Assembly (NCBI GenBank): GCA_900315015.1
Contig: OMXJ01000028.1
Span: 1 to 37,791 of the forward strand
Direction of reading: 5' to 3'
DNA length: 37,791 bases
Origin: an uncultured Eubacteriales bacterium
GTDB lineage: Bacteria; Bacillota; Clostridia; Lachnospirales; Lachnospiraceae
Position 1 is the stretch's first letter. Each line of letters starts with the position of its first letter. Shown in pieces: positions 1 to 7,951 of this stretch. The notes below the pieces were generated by a model. It ran no database searches. It was not told where the DNA came from and saw only the letters and a list, made by a program, of their open reading frames with translations. The translations under genes were made by a program, and so were the position numbers.

Positions 1-9
1 TCTGCCCAT
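1..9 (-). CDS. Start of a further gene running off the window
   Basis: A TGGAG ribosome binding site (positions 16-20) lies 6 nt before an ATG whose first three codons (Met-Gly-Arg) reach the window edge. It sits directly after the stop of the RluA-family gene, so it is probably the next gene of the same operon. Nothing can be said about its function. Confidence 0.4.
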
Positions 10-23
10 AAAAATCTCCAATT

Positions 24-1268
24 CTATTTAGCTGCCTGAATAATTTCAAGAGCTCTCTTAAAGTAATCAGGAAGAGGTGCAATAATATCCCAGCCGCTTA
101 TCTCTTCAAGCTTCTTCCAGTCAACACCTGCAAGATTCATATCTTCCTCATCTATTTCACCTGTTCTGATGGCAGCTGAAACATCAGGGATTTCCTTTAA
201 TTTAAGCTTAATGCTCTCTGCTCTTTCTTCAAGCTCTTCAATTTCAGGCATTACAAGCTTGTATGCATGAAGGAACATATCAGGCTTGATTTTTCCCTTA
301 AGAGCACCGCCGTGCTGCTTTTCAAGGAAGGCCATATTGGCATTTCTGTTTCCATATTTAAAATCACCGATGACAGGATTTCCGATTGAAGCAAGCTGAG
401 CTCTTATCTGATGAGACTTACCGGTAATAAGCTCTATTTCAAGATAAGAATAGCTATCACTAACAAAAAGAGGCTCGATGCTGATTTTTACAGGAACACA
501 TCCCATTGTATCTTCGCTATTTGCAGCCCCCTCACCAAAGGCATCAAAGAAATTACCATCAGCCGCGCTTTCCTTGCTGCTTACTATCTCTACAGTAACC
601 TTGTTATTATCTTCATCCTTGTAAAGCCTTCCTTCAAGAATGCCCTTTCTATCGCACTTTCCCATTACAATAGTGCGGTAATATTTCTTTACGCTTCTTG
701 CCTTGAACATATAAGAGAGCGCCTTAAGACCAGTAATGGATTTACCGGCTGAAATAACTCCGCTTGTATTTCTATCAAGTCTGTTACAGATAGCTGGCTT
801 AACAGAGGTAGCTGTAAGTTCATCATTTTCCCTTACATAATCAATTATTACTTCATTAATGGAAACATCTGCATTATCAGCCTTTTGAGAAAGAACTCCT
901 GCCGGCTTATTTACAAAGATAACGTCATCATCCTCATAAAGCACCTCAAGATCTTCAGCAGAAATAGTCTTATCCGAATCACCATAAAGCTTCTTTACAT
1001 GCTTTTCGTAGCTGTTAAGCCTCTTGGTGCGGACATCCTTTATTTCCTCCTCACGGAACTTATCAATGGTCTCATCTGAAAGGAAAAGGGTAATCTCATC
1101 GCCCATCTTTACCATGTCGGTGCCATCGCTCTTTTTGCCATTTAAAACGATATTCTTCTTTCTAAGCATTTTGTAGAAAAAGCTCTTTGGAGCATTCTTC
1201 ATATATCTTGAAAGAAACTTAATCAAAGTCTGACCTGAGTCAGCTGAGGTAATATTAATTTTTTGCAT
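24..1268 (-). CDS. RluA-family (RluC/RluD-type) pseudouridine synthase
   Basis: Predicted to isomerise uridine to pseudouridine in large-subunit rRNA or tRNA in the cytoplasm. The 414-residue protein has an N-terminal S4-like RNA-binding region (about residues 14-65), a charged spacer (70-105) and an RluA catalytic domain. The signature NRLDRNTSG at 162-170 places the catalytic aspartate at Asp165, and the KPAGVLS motif lies at 121-127. About 60 C-terminal residues are an acidic/basic extension beyond the usual core. The exact target uridine cannot be told from sequence. It lies 30 nt after the RsuA-HAD fusion gene and was probably transcribed with it, which would group two pseudouridine synthases in one transcript. 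Confidence 0.88.
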   Translation of the reverse strand: MQKINITSADSGQTLIKFLSRYMKNAPKSFFYKMLRKKNIVLNGKKSDGTDMVKMGDEITLFLSDETIDKFREEEIKDVRTKRLNSYEKHVKKLYGDSDKTISAEDLEVLYEDDDVIFVNKPAGVLSQKADNADVSINEVIIDYVRENDELTATSVKPAICNRLDRNTSGVISAGKSITGLKALSYMFKARSVKKYYRTIVMGKCDRKGILEGRLYKDEDNNKVTVEIVSSKESAADGNFFDAFGEGAANSEDTMGCVPVKISIEPLFVSDSYSYLEIELITGKSHQIRAQLASIGNPVIGDFKYGNRNANMAFLEKQHGGALKGKIKPDMFLHAYKLVMPEIEELEERAESIKLKLKEIPDVSAAIRTGEIDEEDMNLAGVDWKKLEEISGWDIIAPLPDYFKRALEIIQAAK

Positions 1269-1298
1269 ATTTTCTCTTTTCTAATTGTAATTATATTA

Positions 1299-2909
1299 TC
1301 AATAAATGATACTAGTCGCATCAAATATATAATAGTCACACATTTCCTTATTAAGCTCCTGCTTTTCACTAGAGCACTCATCAAACACAGCCACAGTCTT
1401 CATACCGGCTCTTTTTCCTGCTAAAAGTCCCTGCACAATATCTTCAAAAACCAGACATTCTCCAGGCTTTACACCAAGATCTTCTGCAGTAAGCTTATAG
1501 ATATCAGGAGCAGGCTTTCCCGCTGCAACCTCAGAGGAAACATGGATGGAATCAATATACTCAAGCACTCCGTTATTTTTAAGTGCTGAAACAACCAGTT
1601 CCTTAAAATTGCTAGAGCCAATGCCGATCTTTATGCCATTTTCCTTAAGCTTCTTTAAAAAGCTCTCGATGCCCGGCTTTAAGAACACCTTATGCTCATA
1701 ATTATAGGCAGCCATTTCATTCCAGGCATCCATCATTGCTTCTTCTGATTCATTTATATTAAATTTTTCCTGAAAATATTTTGCGCATTCGATAGGACTC
1801 TTACCTTCTAGCTCAGTATGCAGCGTTTCAGGGCATTCAATTCCGAATTTTTTTAAATAATCTTCATCTATGCTAGGCCAAATCCACATAGAATCAGCAA
1901 GCGTACCGTCAAAGTCAAAAATAACGGCCTTAATCCCCTTTAATAAATCATCATAGGAAATAGTATCAGAAAAACTCTTGCCTAAATCCTCTATATTTAA
2001 ATCACTAAAGGCTTTCGCGCCGATTTTTATATTTTTTTCCTTCTCAGCGCTACCCTTTTCATTACTTAACTTTTCACTACTTGCATTTTCACTACTTGTC
2101 TTTACACTACTTGCCTTTTCACCACTTGTCTTTACACTACTTACATTTTCAATACTTGCATTTTTACTACTTGCATTTTCATCGTTCAGGCTTTTAAGAT
2201 AACCTATTTCCTCATCGCTAAGCCTTCTGAATTCACCTGTTTTAAGACCTGTTCCGGAAATTCCGGCAAAGGAATATCTTCTAAGATGAACCACCTCATG
2301 ACCTATGGCAGCAAAAATCTTTTTTACCTCGTGGAATTTGCCTTCAAATAGCTCTATAAGGCACCATGAAACATCACTATAAGGATAAGTCTTTAAAATC
2401 CTTACATTTGCAGGTAAAGAAACAATATCATCATCTATCTTAAAACCGCTTTTAATTTTTAAAAGCTCTTCATCCTTAACAATTCCAGAAACTAAAACTG
2501 AATAAATCTTTCCTATGTGCTTTTTAGGAGAAAGAAGTGCATGTGAGAGCTCGCCGTCATTAGTAATAACAAGAGTTCCCTCGGTATCCTTATCCAGCCT
2601 TCCCATTGGGAAAAGGTCTGAGCGCTTATTTTCATCATCAATAAGGTCAACTACCGTCATAGCCTTTTTATCCATAGCTGCAGAAAGCACTCCAGCTGGC
2701 TTATTTAAAAGATAGTATGAAAGTTCCTCATATACAACGCTTTTACCATCGATTGAAATATCTAAAGAGGGATCTATCTTTTTTGAAAAATCCTTAAGGA
2801 CTTCTCCATTAACAGAAACTCTGCCCTTTTTCACCATTGCTCTGATTTCGCTTCTTGTACCGACTGACATTTCAGCAAGAAGTTTATCTAGTCTGACTAA
2901 TTTCTCCAT
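1299..2909 (-). CDS. RsuA/RluB-family pseudouridine synthase fused to a HAD-IA phosphatase
   Basis: A two-enzyme fusion. The N-terminal half (about residues 1-240, counted from an upstream in-frame GTG) is an RsuA/RluB/RluF synthase: S4 domain at 5-50, LLNKPAGVLS at 69-78, and GRLDKDTEG at 105-113 with catalytic Asp108. A Ser/Glu/Lys/Asn-rich repetitive linker (about 246-298) follows. The C-terminal half (about 328-538) is a HAD subfamily IA hydrolase resembling beta-phosphoglucomutase and pseudouridine-5'-phosphatase enzymes, with motif I DFDGT at 334-338, GSS as motif II and GKPAPDIY with VFED as motifs III/IV. I start at the ATG at 2909 because AGG lies 5 nt upstream, whereas the GTG two codons earlier has no ribosome binding site. 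No internal stop or frameshift separates the halves. The HAD substrate is unknown; pseudouridine monophosphate or a sugar phosphate are possibilities by family only. Confidence 0.85.
   Translation of the reverse strand: MEKLVRLDKLLAEMSVGTRSEIRAMVKKGRVSVNGEVLKDFSKKIDPSLDISIDGKSVVYEELSYYLLNKPAGVLSAAMDKKAMTVVDLIDDENKRSDLFPMGRLDKDTEGTLVITNDGELSHALLSPKKHIGKIYSVLVSGIVKDEELLKIKSGFKIDDDIVSLPANVRILKTYPYSDVSWCLIELFEGKFHEVKKIFAAIGHEVVHLRRYSFAGISGTGLKTGEFRRLSDEEIGYLKSLNDENASSKNASIENVSSVKTSGEKASSVKTSSENASSEKLSNEKGSAEKEKNIKIGAKAFSDLNIEDLGKSFSDTISYDDLLKGIKAVIFDFDGTLADSMWIWPSIDEDYLKKFGIECPETLHTELEGKSPIECAKYFQEKFNINESEEAMMDAWNEMAAYNYEHKVFLKPGIESFLKKLKENGIKIGIGSSNFKELVVSALKNNGVLEYIDSIHVSSEVAAGKPAPDIYKLTAEDLGVKPGECLVFEDIVQGLLAGKRAGMKTVAVFDECSSEKQELNKEMCDYYIFDATSIIY
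2061..2180 (-). repeat. In-frame 15-nt tandem repeat encoding the fusion linker
   Basis: Eight consecutive 15-nt units of the type actacttgcattttc (plus-strand reading), with two alternating variants, give a 30-nt higher-order period. Because 15 is a multiple of three the array stays open and encodes alternating Glu-Asn-Ala-Ser-Ser and Val-Lys-Thr-Ser-type pentapeptides. It joins the pseudouridine synthase and HAD domains, and its copy number could vary without breaking the frame. Confidence 0.85.
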
Positions 2910-2934
2910 AAACACCTATTTTTCTTATCATTCT

Positions 2935-3090
2935 AAATCATTATTTTAAATCATTACTTTAAATCATTATTTTAAATCATTACTTTAAATCATTATTCTA
3001 AATCATTACTTTAAATCATTATTCTAAATCATTACTTTAAATCATTACTCTAAATCATTACTTTAAATCATTATTCTAAATAATTACTTC
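2935..3090 (-). repeat. Intergenic 13-nt tandem repeat array (12 units)
   Basis: Twelve head-to-tail 13-nt units, aaatcattacttt or aaatcattattct/atttt in plus-strand reading, fill the gap between the RsmF-like gene and the RsuA-HAD gene. The two variants largely alternate (26-nt period). Thirteen is not a multiple of three and no ORF crosses it, so it is non-coding. In mRNA sense the core is AAGTAATGAT, close to the core of the array at 5971-6120. It ends about 25 nt before the start codon of the downstream gene. Confidence 0.92.
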
Positions 3091-3106
3091 AAGTAAAAAA
3101 ATAGTA

Positions 3107-4648
3107 TTACATAAGCCTCCAGCCTGGAAGATACTTGTTTTTAATTATGCCGTTCTTTGCCTTACCAAAGCCTAGTGGAAAGCCCGCACAGCAGATAAGT
3201 ACATATCCATCACTGCAGTCAGCCTCTATTGTTTCGCATTTCAAATAATGAATGACTCTTTCATCATCATGAGCTAAATCAACAACATTACTAAAGTCTT
3301 CTTTTTTCATGGCACAAGCAAGAGCCTGAGAAGGCTCAAATCTGCCGTTTTTAGACACGCCAAGGAAAAGTCCTTCTCTAGCTACGCAAAGCCCCTTAAG
3401 ATCTGGAAGGCCCTCTGGTAGCAGATTTAAATAACCATTCTTTTCCTCAATCCTGCCAAAATCAAAGAAGCCTGTACCCTTAAAGTCATCAATTTCAGGC
3501 GCATCCATGGCAGATGAGCCTATTTCTCTTTTAGACTTATGGGCAGTAAATTTCTTTCCCTTTTTCTTATCCTTTTTATTCCATTTTTCTTCAAAGGAGC
3601 TGATTTTTTCATCTTCCCTGGTTTTAAAGCTCTTTTTCAAAGCCTCGCCGTTTGATTTAACTTCTAAATTAGTACTATCTGCAGCTTCATTAAACGCCGA
3701 ATGAACAGCTTCTCCATCCTTCTTAAATAATGCAGCAAAATGGCCTTCTCCCTTAATGTCAAAAGGCCAGAGCCTTACGCATTTAGAAAGCTCAGGACTG
3801 CCATTTTCCCACCAATCAGGATTTCCCTTTGAAAATCCTTCATAGCTCTGCTTTTCGCTCTCACAGATAGGATCTACCAAATGAATGTCCGGATTATTTT
3901 CCAACACATGCATGACACTTCCTTCATCCTCAAGAGGAGAAAAGGTGCAGGTAGAATATAATAAATATCCGCCCGGTGCAAGCATTTTAACTGCGCTATC
4001 TAAAATCTGAAGCTGAAGTTTTGAATAATACTCTGTGCCGTAATGAGCCCAGTTATCCATAATTGCAGGCTGCTTTCTGAACATTCCCTCACCAGAGCAC
4101 GGTGCATCAACTAATATTTTATCAAAATAGCCGCTAAAATAAGGCACAAGCTTATCAGGACTTTCAGTAACTATACAGGCATTAGAAATGCCAAATAACT
4201 CGATATTTTTAAGAAGAGCCTTAGCTCTGCTCTTACTGATATCATTAGCTATTAAAACGCCCTTTCCTTGGAGCTTTGCTCCAAGCTCGGTAGTTTTACC
4301 TCCCGGAGCCGCACAAAGATCAAGCACCCTGTCTCCTGGCTTTACAGGAAGAAGATTTGCCGGTGTCATGGCTGAAGGATCTTGTATGTAGTAAAGTCCA
4401 GCAAAATAAAACGGATCCTTGGAAGGTCCCGAGGATCCGTCATAATAATATCCGTTATGAATCCAGGGAACTCTCTTTATCTCAAAAGGCGAAAGCTTTT
4501 CAAATTCTTCATCGCTCAGTTTTAGGTTATTTACCCTAACTGCACTATAAGATTTTTCTTTAAGGCATTCGAGATATTTTTCAAACTTCTCATCGCCTAT
4601 CTGTTCTTTTAGTCTTTTTGCAAATTCCTCTGGTAACTTAATTCCCAT
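3107..4648 (-). CDS. RsmF/NOL1-NOP2-Sun family rRNA cytosine-C5 methyltransferase
   Basis: Predicted SAM-dependent m5C methyltransferase acting on rRNA, probably 16S. Counted from the chosen start, the SAM-binding motif DLCAAPGGKT lies at 110-119, DAPCSGEG at 181-188 (Cys184) and STCTFSPLEDEG from 232 (Cys234, the catalytic-type cysteine pair). A lysine-rich, probably disordered insert (about 311-388) separates the catalytic core from a C-terminal RsmF-type PUA-like domain ending GFGKAKNGIIKNKYLPGWRLM. The start is the ATG at 4648, preceded by TTAGGAG at 5-nt spacing; an in-frame TTG at 4669 lacks a site. The protein is 513 aa. The next gene downstream is separated only by a 13-nt repeat array. 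Confidence 0.88.
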   Translation of the reverse strand: MGIKLPEEFAKRLKEQIGDEKFEKYLECLKEKSYSAVRVNNLKLSDEEFEKLSPFEIKRVPWIHNGYYYDGSSGPSKDPFYFAGLYYIQDPSAMTPANLLPVKPGDRVLDLCAAPGGKTTELGAKLQGKGVLIANDISKSRAKALLKNIELFGISNACIVTESPDKLVPYFSGYFDKILVDAPCSGEGMFRKQPAIMDNWAHYGTEYYSKLQLQILDSAVKMLAPGGYLLYSTCTFSPLEDEGSVMHVLENNPDIHLVDPICESEKQSYEGFSKGNPDWWENGSPELSKCVRLWPFDIKGEGHFAALFKKDGEAVHSAFNEAADSTNLEVKSNGEALKKSFKTREDEKISSFEEKWNKKDKKKGKKFTAHKSKREIGSSAMDAPEIDDFKGTGFFDFGRIEEKNGYLNLLPEGLPDLKGLCVAREGLFLGVSKNGRFEPSQALACAMKKEDFSNVVDLAHDDERVIHYLKCETIEADCSDGYVLICCAGFPLGFGKAKNGIIKNKYLPGWRLM

Positions 4649-4713
4649 TTTCTCTCCTAAGCGCAACAAATTTAGACAAAAACAAAACTATACAAGGTAA
4701 TTGCTTTAGCCTA

Positions 4714-5514
4714 TTATAATGACTGGGCACCATAATCCTCTACAGTAATATTAAGCTGCTCACTGAATCTTCTAAGCAACACAATATCTTCCTTCTGGTA
4801 AACCTTAAAGAATTCATCCTGGATTTTCTCGACCTCACGTTTATTTGCGACCTTATAAAGATTTTGAATATCATTCAATATGTCATTTATAAGATTATCA
4901 CGGATTCTAGATGAATTCTGCGCATCCATTATTTCATCACGCACAAGCGACATTTCACTATCAAGCTGAACAATAGACTGCGCCGAGCTCTTAAGCTTAT
5001 CAGAAAGATCCTTAGGCATCTGACTGCGGTATTTGTACTGCAGGCTGTGCTCAATAGTAGCCCAGAAATTCATGGCAAGCGTTCTTATCTGTATTTCTAC
5101 AGGAATTTTTCTTGTTCCTGAAATTGTCTCGACCTTATACCAGACAATGATATGGTAGCTTCTATAGCCAGAAGGTTTAGGATTTGCAATATAATCCTTT
5201 TCTATCTTTATTTCCATATCTTTTCTTGTCCTAATAAGACCTGCAACCTTATAGATATCCTCGACGAACTGGCAGATAATTCTAATTCCCGCAATATCAT
5301 CTAAATTCTGCTCAAGCTGATCGATTGGAATCTTCTTTCTTCTAGCCTTGTCAAGCATGCTAGAAATAGATTTTACTCTTCCGTTTACTTCTTCAATAGG
5401 TGAATACTTGCCCTCGCGGTGATAAGAGCTGATTATATGGTTGAATTTAACCAAAAGCTCATCAACTGCCAAATAGTAAGGATCAAGCATGTCCCTCCAC
5501 AAAGCGATCTGCAT
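4714..5514 (-). CDS. relQ: Small alarmone synthetase, RelQ/YjbM type (GTP pyrophosphokinase)
   Basis: Transfers pyrophosphate from ATP to GDP/GTP to make (p)ppGpp in the cytoplasm, as known for the RelQ family. The 266-residue protein has only the RelA/SpoT synthetase domain: no HD hydrolase, TGS or ACT domains. Diagnostic stretches are the start MQIALWRDML, DDIAGIRIIC, KPSGYRSYHIIV, VEIQIRT and FWATIEHSLQYKY. The C-terminal helix (about 195-260) matches the oligomerising tail of RelQ. It lies 23 nt after rsfS, so alarmone synthesis is probably co-transcribed with a ribosome-silencing factor. A run of G (GGGGGC) 6 nt upstream is a modest ribosome binding site. Confidence 0.9.
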   Translation of the reverse strand: MQIALWRDMLDPYYLAVDELLVKFNHIISSYHREGKYSPIEEVNGRVKSISSMLDKARRKKIPIDQLEQNLDDIAGIRIICQFVEDIYKVAGLIRTRKDMEIKIEKDYIANPKPSGYRSYHIIVWYKVETISGTRKIPVEIQIRTLAMNFWATIEHSLQYKYRSQMPKDLSDKLKSSAQSIVQLDSEMSLVRDEIMDAQNSSRIRDNLINDILNDIQNLYKVANKREVEKIQDEFFKVYQKEDIVLLRRFSEQLNITVEDYGAQSL

Positions 5515-5537
5515 ATCTGTGCCCCCAATACAAAAAA

Positions 5538-5915
5538 TCAGTTAGCTTCATCAATAAGCATATTGCTTATATCTACCTTCTGTCCATCTCTCCAGATTCT
5601 CTCAAGATCATAGAATAATCTATCTTCCTTAGAGAAAAGATGAATTACAATGTCATCATAGTCCATAAGAATCCAGCTAGAACCACGAACACCTTCAATT
5701 CTCTTTTCCTCATAACCAGCCTCAAAAAGCTTATCGCGAACCTCACGAACAAGAGCCTGAAGCTGCTTATCATTAGTACCATTTGCGATTATGAAATAAT
5801 CTGCAATAGGTGAAATATTTGCTATTGAAAGAACAGAAATATCCTCTGCCTTATTCTTATCAAGAGTCTTAACAATTATCTCAAGCTTCTGAGAAAGTTC
5901 CTTATTTTCGTCCAT
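5538..5915 (-). CDS. rsfS: Ribosome silencing factor RsfS
   Basis: Binds L14 on the 50S subunit and blocks joining with 30S under nutrient limitation (family knowledge). The 125-residue length is normal. Recognised by SPIADYFIIANGTNDKQLQA near the N-terminus, the GVRGSSWILMDYDDIVIHLF core and the FYDLERIWRDGQKVDIS tail. An AGGAG sits 6 nt before the ATG. It follows yqeK after a 216-nt gap containing a 13-nt repeat array, and precedes relQ. Confidence 0.95.
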   Translation of the reverse strand: MDENKELSQKLEIIVKTLDKNKAEDISVLSIANISPIADYFIIANGTNDKQLQALVREVRDKLFEAGYEEKRIEGVRGSSWILMDYDDIVIHLFSKEDRLFYDLERIWRDGQKVDISNMLIDEAN

Positions 5916-5970
5916 TCCTGTCTCCTTTTACTTCTTTTCTTTTCTATTCAGCACTTACTAAATTTACTTA

Positions 5971-6120
5971 TATCTTTACTTACTATCTTCACTAATATTT
6001 TTTCTTACTATTATTACTTACTATCTTTACTTACTATCTTTACTTACTATCTTTACTTACTATCTTTACTTACTATCTTTACTTACTATCTTCACTAATA
6101 TTTTTACTTACTGCCTTTAC
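5971..6120 (-). repeat. Intergenic 13-nt tandem repeat array (about 11 units)
   Basis: Units of tatctttacttac (plus-strand reading), several of them perfect (6022-6086), fill the gap between yqeK and rsfS. A divergent block beginning tatcttcactaatatttt occurs at both 5984 and 6087, suggesting internal segmental duplication. The mRNA-sense core is AAGTAAAGAT, which differs by one base from the core of the array at 2935-3090, and the period is the same. Non-coding. Confidence 0.9.
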
Positions 6121-6131
6121 CTTTTACCAGG

Positions 6132-6728
6132 CTAATTTCTGCTTTTAATGAGCTTTTCATAATATTCAAGTGTCTTTACAGAATTCTCATCAAGAGTCTG
6201 TCCTTCCTGTCCCTTTACATAGCCCACAACATTTACAAGCTCAAGATAAACGGCCATGTCAAGATCAGTAAAGGCTATTTTTCTAATTTCATCAAGCGGA
6301 GGTTCTGACGGCTGAGTTCTATGGATTTCGATATAATCAGCTACAAACAGGCACTTCTCAAGGAAGGTCATATCAGGCTTTCCAGTTGTATGGCACCTGA
6401 TGGCACTAAGAATTTCTTCATCTGAAACTCCGTAAATATGCTCAGCATAATAAGCGCCTACCTTTGCATGAAGAAGCTGAGGATTTTCACTTTCAGCCTT
6501 ACTTATTTCTATTCCATATTTTTTACACTCAGAAATCATTTTTTCATCATCAAGATACTTTGCGCAATCATGGAGAACTCCCGCAATCTGAGCCCTTTCA
6601 TAATCCTCTCCGTACTTCATGGCTATGGAGGAAGCCATATAGGCAACTCCTAAAGAATGATTATAGCGCTTCTTAGGAAGAACATCCTTTACCTTTGAAG
6701 CGATTTCATCATAAATCATCATTTTCAT
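6132..6728 (-). CDS. yqeK: YqeK-family HD-domain hydrolase (Ap4A hydrolase)
   Basis: Members hydrolyse diadenosine tetraphosphate symmetrically to ADP and use a metal centre. The 198-aa protein shows the HD pattern: His24 in RYNHSLGVA, His53-Asp54 in LHDCAKYLD, HAKVGAYYAE, RCHTTG and VADYIE. The start at 6728 is fixed by GGAG with 5-nt spacing. It lies 30 nt after nadD, the usual arrangement in Firmicutes (nadD-yqeK-rsfS). Confidence 0.93.
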   Translation of the reverse strand: MKMMIYDEIASKVKDVLPKKRYNHSLGVAYMASSIAMKYGEDYERAQIAGVLHDCAKYLDDEKMISECKKYGIEISKAESENPQLLHAKVGAYYAEHIYGVSDEEILSAIRCHTTGKPDMTFLEKCLFVADYIEIHRTQPSEPPLDEIRKIAFTDLDMAVYLELVNVVGYVKGQEGQTLDENSVKTLEYYEKLIKSRN

Positions 6729-6758
6729 AAACTCTCCGTTTGATTAAACATAAAAATA

Positions 6759-7430
6759 TTATTTATAAAGCTTATTATCCCTGATATAATCTGCAACTGC
6801 TTTTGGCACATAAAAATCAAGTGAAAGACCCATCTTTGCCCTTTGCCTTATTACAGTTGAAGATAGCTCCATATAAGGCATATCAAGAAGAGAAACCTTA
6901 GTGCCAAAGCGCTCCTTTAGCTCCTCGATTTTACTGCTAAGAGAGGCTTCTTCATCATATTTTATATCAGTGAGATCAATTCCGCTACACGCCTTCATGG
7001 TGGTATACGGACTAAAGCTTCCTTTTCTGCTAAAAGCCAATATTTCTGCCTTCTTTGATAGTATCTCAGGATGGACCCAGTTTTCAAAAAACATAAGCGA
7101 ATCTGCACCAATGATAAAATAATAATCCGTATCAGGATATTTATCACACAGCCTTGAAAGCGTTTGATAGGTGAAGGTATAATCATCCTTTTGGGCAAGT
7201 TCAAAATCAGAAACAGAAATATTTTCTGCTCCTTCAACTGAAAGCCTTAGCATATTCAGCCTATCCTCTGCACTAGCTAATTCATCCATCGATTTATAAT
7301 TCTGAGCCTTTGAAGGCAGCAGATAAACCTTATCTAGAGCTGCCTGCTCAAGTGCACACTGAGCCATCATAAGATGCCCTAAATGCACTGGATTAAAGGT
7401 TCCGCCAAGTAACCCTATCTTTTTACGCAT
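6759..7430 (-). CDS. nadD: Nicotinate-nucleotide adenylyltransferase NadD
   Basis: Converts nicotinate mononucleotide and ATP to deamido-NAD in NAD synthesis. The nucleotidyltransferase signature GGTFNPVHLGH lies near the N-terminus, FIIGADSLMFFENW is central, and the C-terminal ELSSTVIRQR corresponds to the second ATP-binding motif (ISSTxIR). About 223 aa, normal for the family. I use the ATG at 7430 rather than the TTG one codon earlier. It is in tandem with yhbY and yqeK. Confidence 0.95.
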   Translation of the reverse strand: MRKKIGLLGGTFNPVHLGHLMMAQCALEQAALDKVYLLPSKAQNYKSMDELASAEDRLNMLRLSVEGAENISVSDFELAQKDDYTFTYQTLSRLCDKYPDTDYYFIIGADSLMFFENWVHPEILSKKAEILAFSRKGSFSPYTTMKACSGIDLTDIKYDEEASLSSKIEELKERFGTKVSLLDMPYMELSSTVIRQRAKMGLSLDFYVPKAVADYIRDNKLYK

Positions 7431-7460
7431 CAAATCACCGCCGTTTTTTAAATAAAAGCT

Positions 7461-7799
7461 TTACTTCTTTTTCTTTTCTGCTGGATCTACTATGCAGAGC
7501 TTATTTAAATCAATTCTTCTCTTTTGCACATCTTTGAGCGGCTTATAAAGAACGATTTTCTTACCGATTACCTTTACCACTGTCGATTTAGTCCTGCCAG
7601 CAATCATTTCTGCAAGAGCCTTAGGATCATCAAGGCAATTATTAAGAACTGAAATCTTAATTATTTCTCTCTTGTTGAAAGCCTCACTGATAGCATCAGT
7701 GTACTCTGGAGTAACGCTGTCCTTACCGATCTGAAAAATAGGATCAAGGCTCATTGACTGGCTAATAAGGAATGCACGCTGTTTTCCTGTCAAATTCAT
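7461..7799 (-). CDS. yhbY: YhbY-family (CRM domain) RNA-binding protein
   Basis: A small KH-like CRM-domain protein associated with pre-50S particles in other bacteria. The 112-aa sequence has the family start LTGKQRAFL, the IFQIGKDSVTPEY segment and IGKKIVLYKP near the end. It is the first gene after obgE and appears to have its own promoter (7906-7934), so it would lead the yhbY-nadD-yqeK-rsfS-relQ transcript. A perfect small hairpin stands just before its ribosome binding site. Confidence 0.92.
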   Translation of the reverse strand: MNLTGKQRAFLISQSMSLDPIFQIGKDSVTPEYTDAISEAFNKREIIKISVLNNCLDDPKALAEMIAGRTKSTVVKVIGKKIVLYKPLKDVQKRRIDLNKLCIVDPAEKKKK

Positions 7800-7813
7800 T
7801 TTTCTTCCAATCT

Positions 7814-7828
7814 GAAGCTTTTAGCTTC
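7814..7828 (-). other. Hairpin in the yhbY leader
   Basis: GAAGCT-AAA-AGCTTC in mRNA sense, a 6-bp stem with a 3-nt loop, about 15 nt before the yhbY start. It is placed where it could affect ribosome access, but no function is shown. Confidence 0.4.
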
Positions 7829-7905
7829 TAGTTTAATAAACAAAGAGCCACACACGAAAATGTCATGTATCGCTCTATTGTAAGTTCACATAAAACATCA
7901 AGTAT

Positions 7906-7934
7906 ATAATACACCACAAACGCTAAATCGTCAA
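7906..7934 (-). promoter_or_regulatory. Promoter for yhbY operon
   Basis: TTGACG (-35, 7929-7934), 17-nt spacer, TATTAT (-10, 7906-7911), starting transcription about 100 nt upstream of yhbY. The -35 lies in the loop between AAACGC and GCGTTT arms just after the obgE stop. Confidence 0.6.
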
Positions 7935-7951
7935 GGGTTATGGCGTTTTAA

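Noticed and set aside
2935-6120. CRISPR-like arrays
   Set aside because: The repeats are 13 nt with no unique spacers, so they are simple tandem repeats.
7918-7948. Intrinsic terminator after obgE
   Set aside because: The AAACGC/GCGTTT stem is only 6 bp with a long loop and no T run; more likely incidental to the yhbY promoter.
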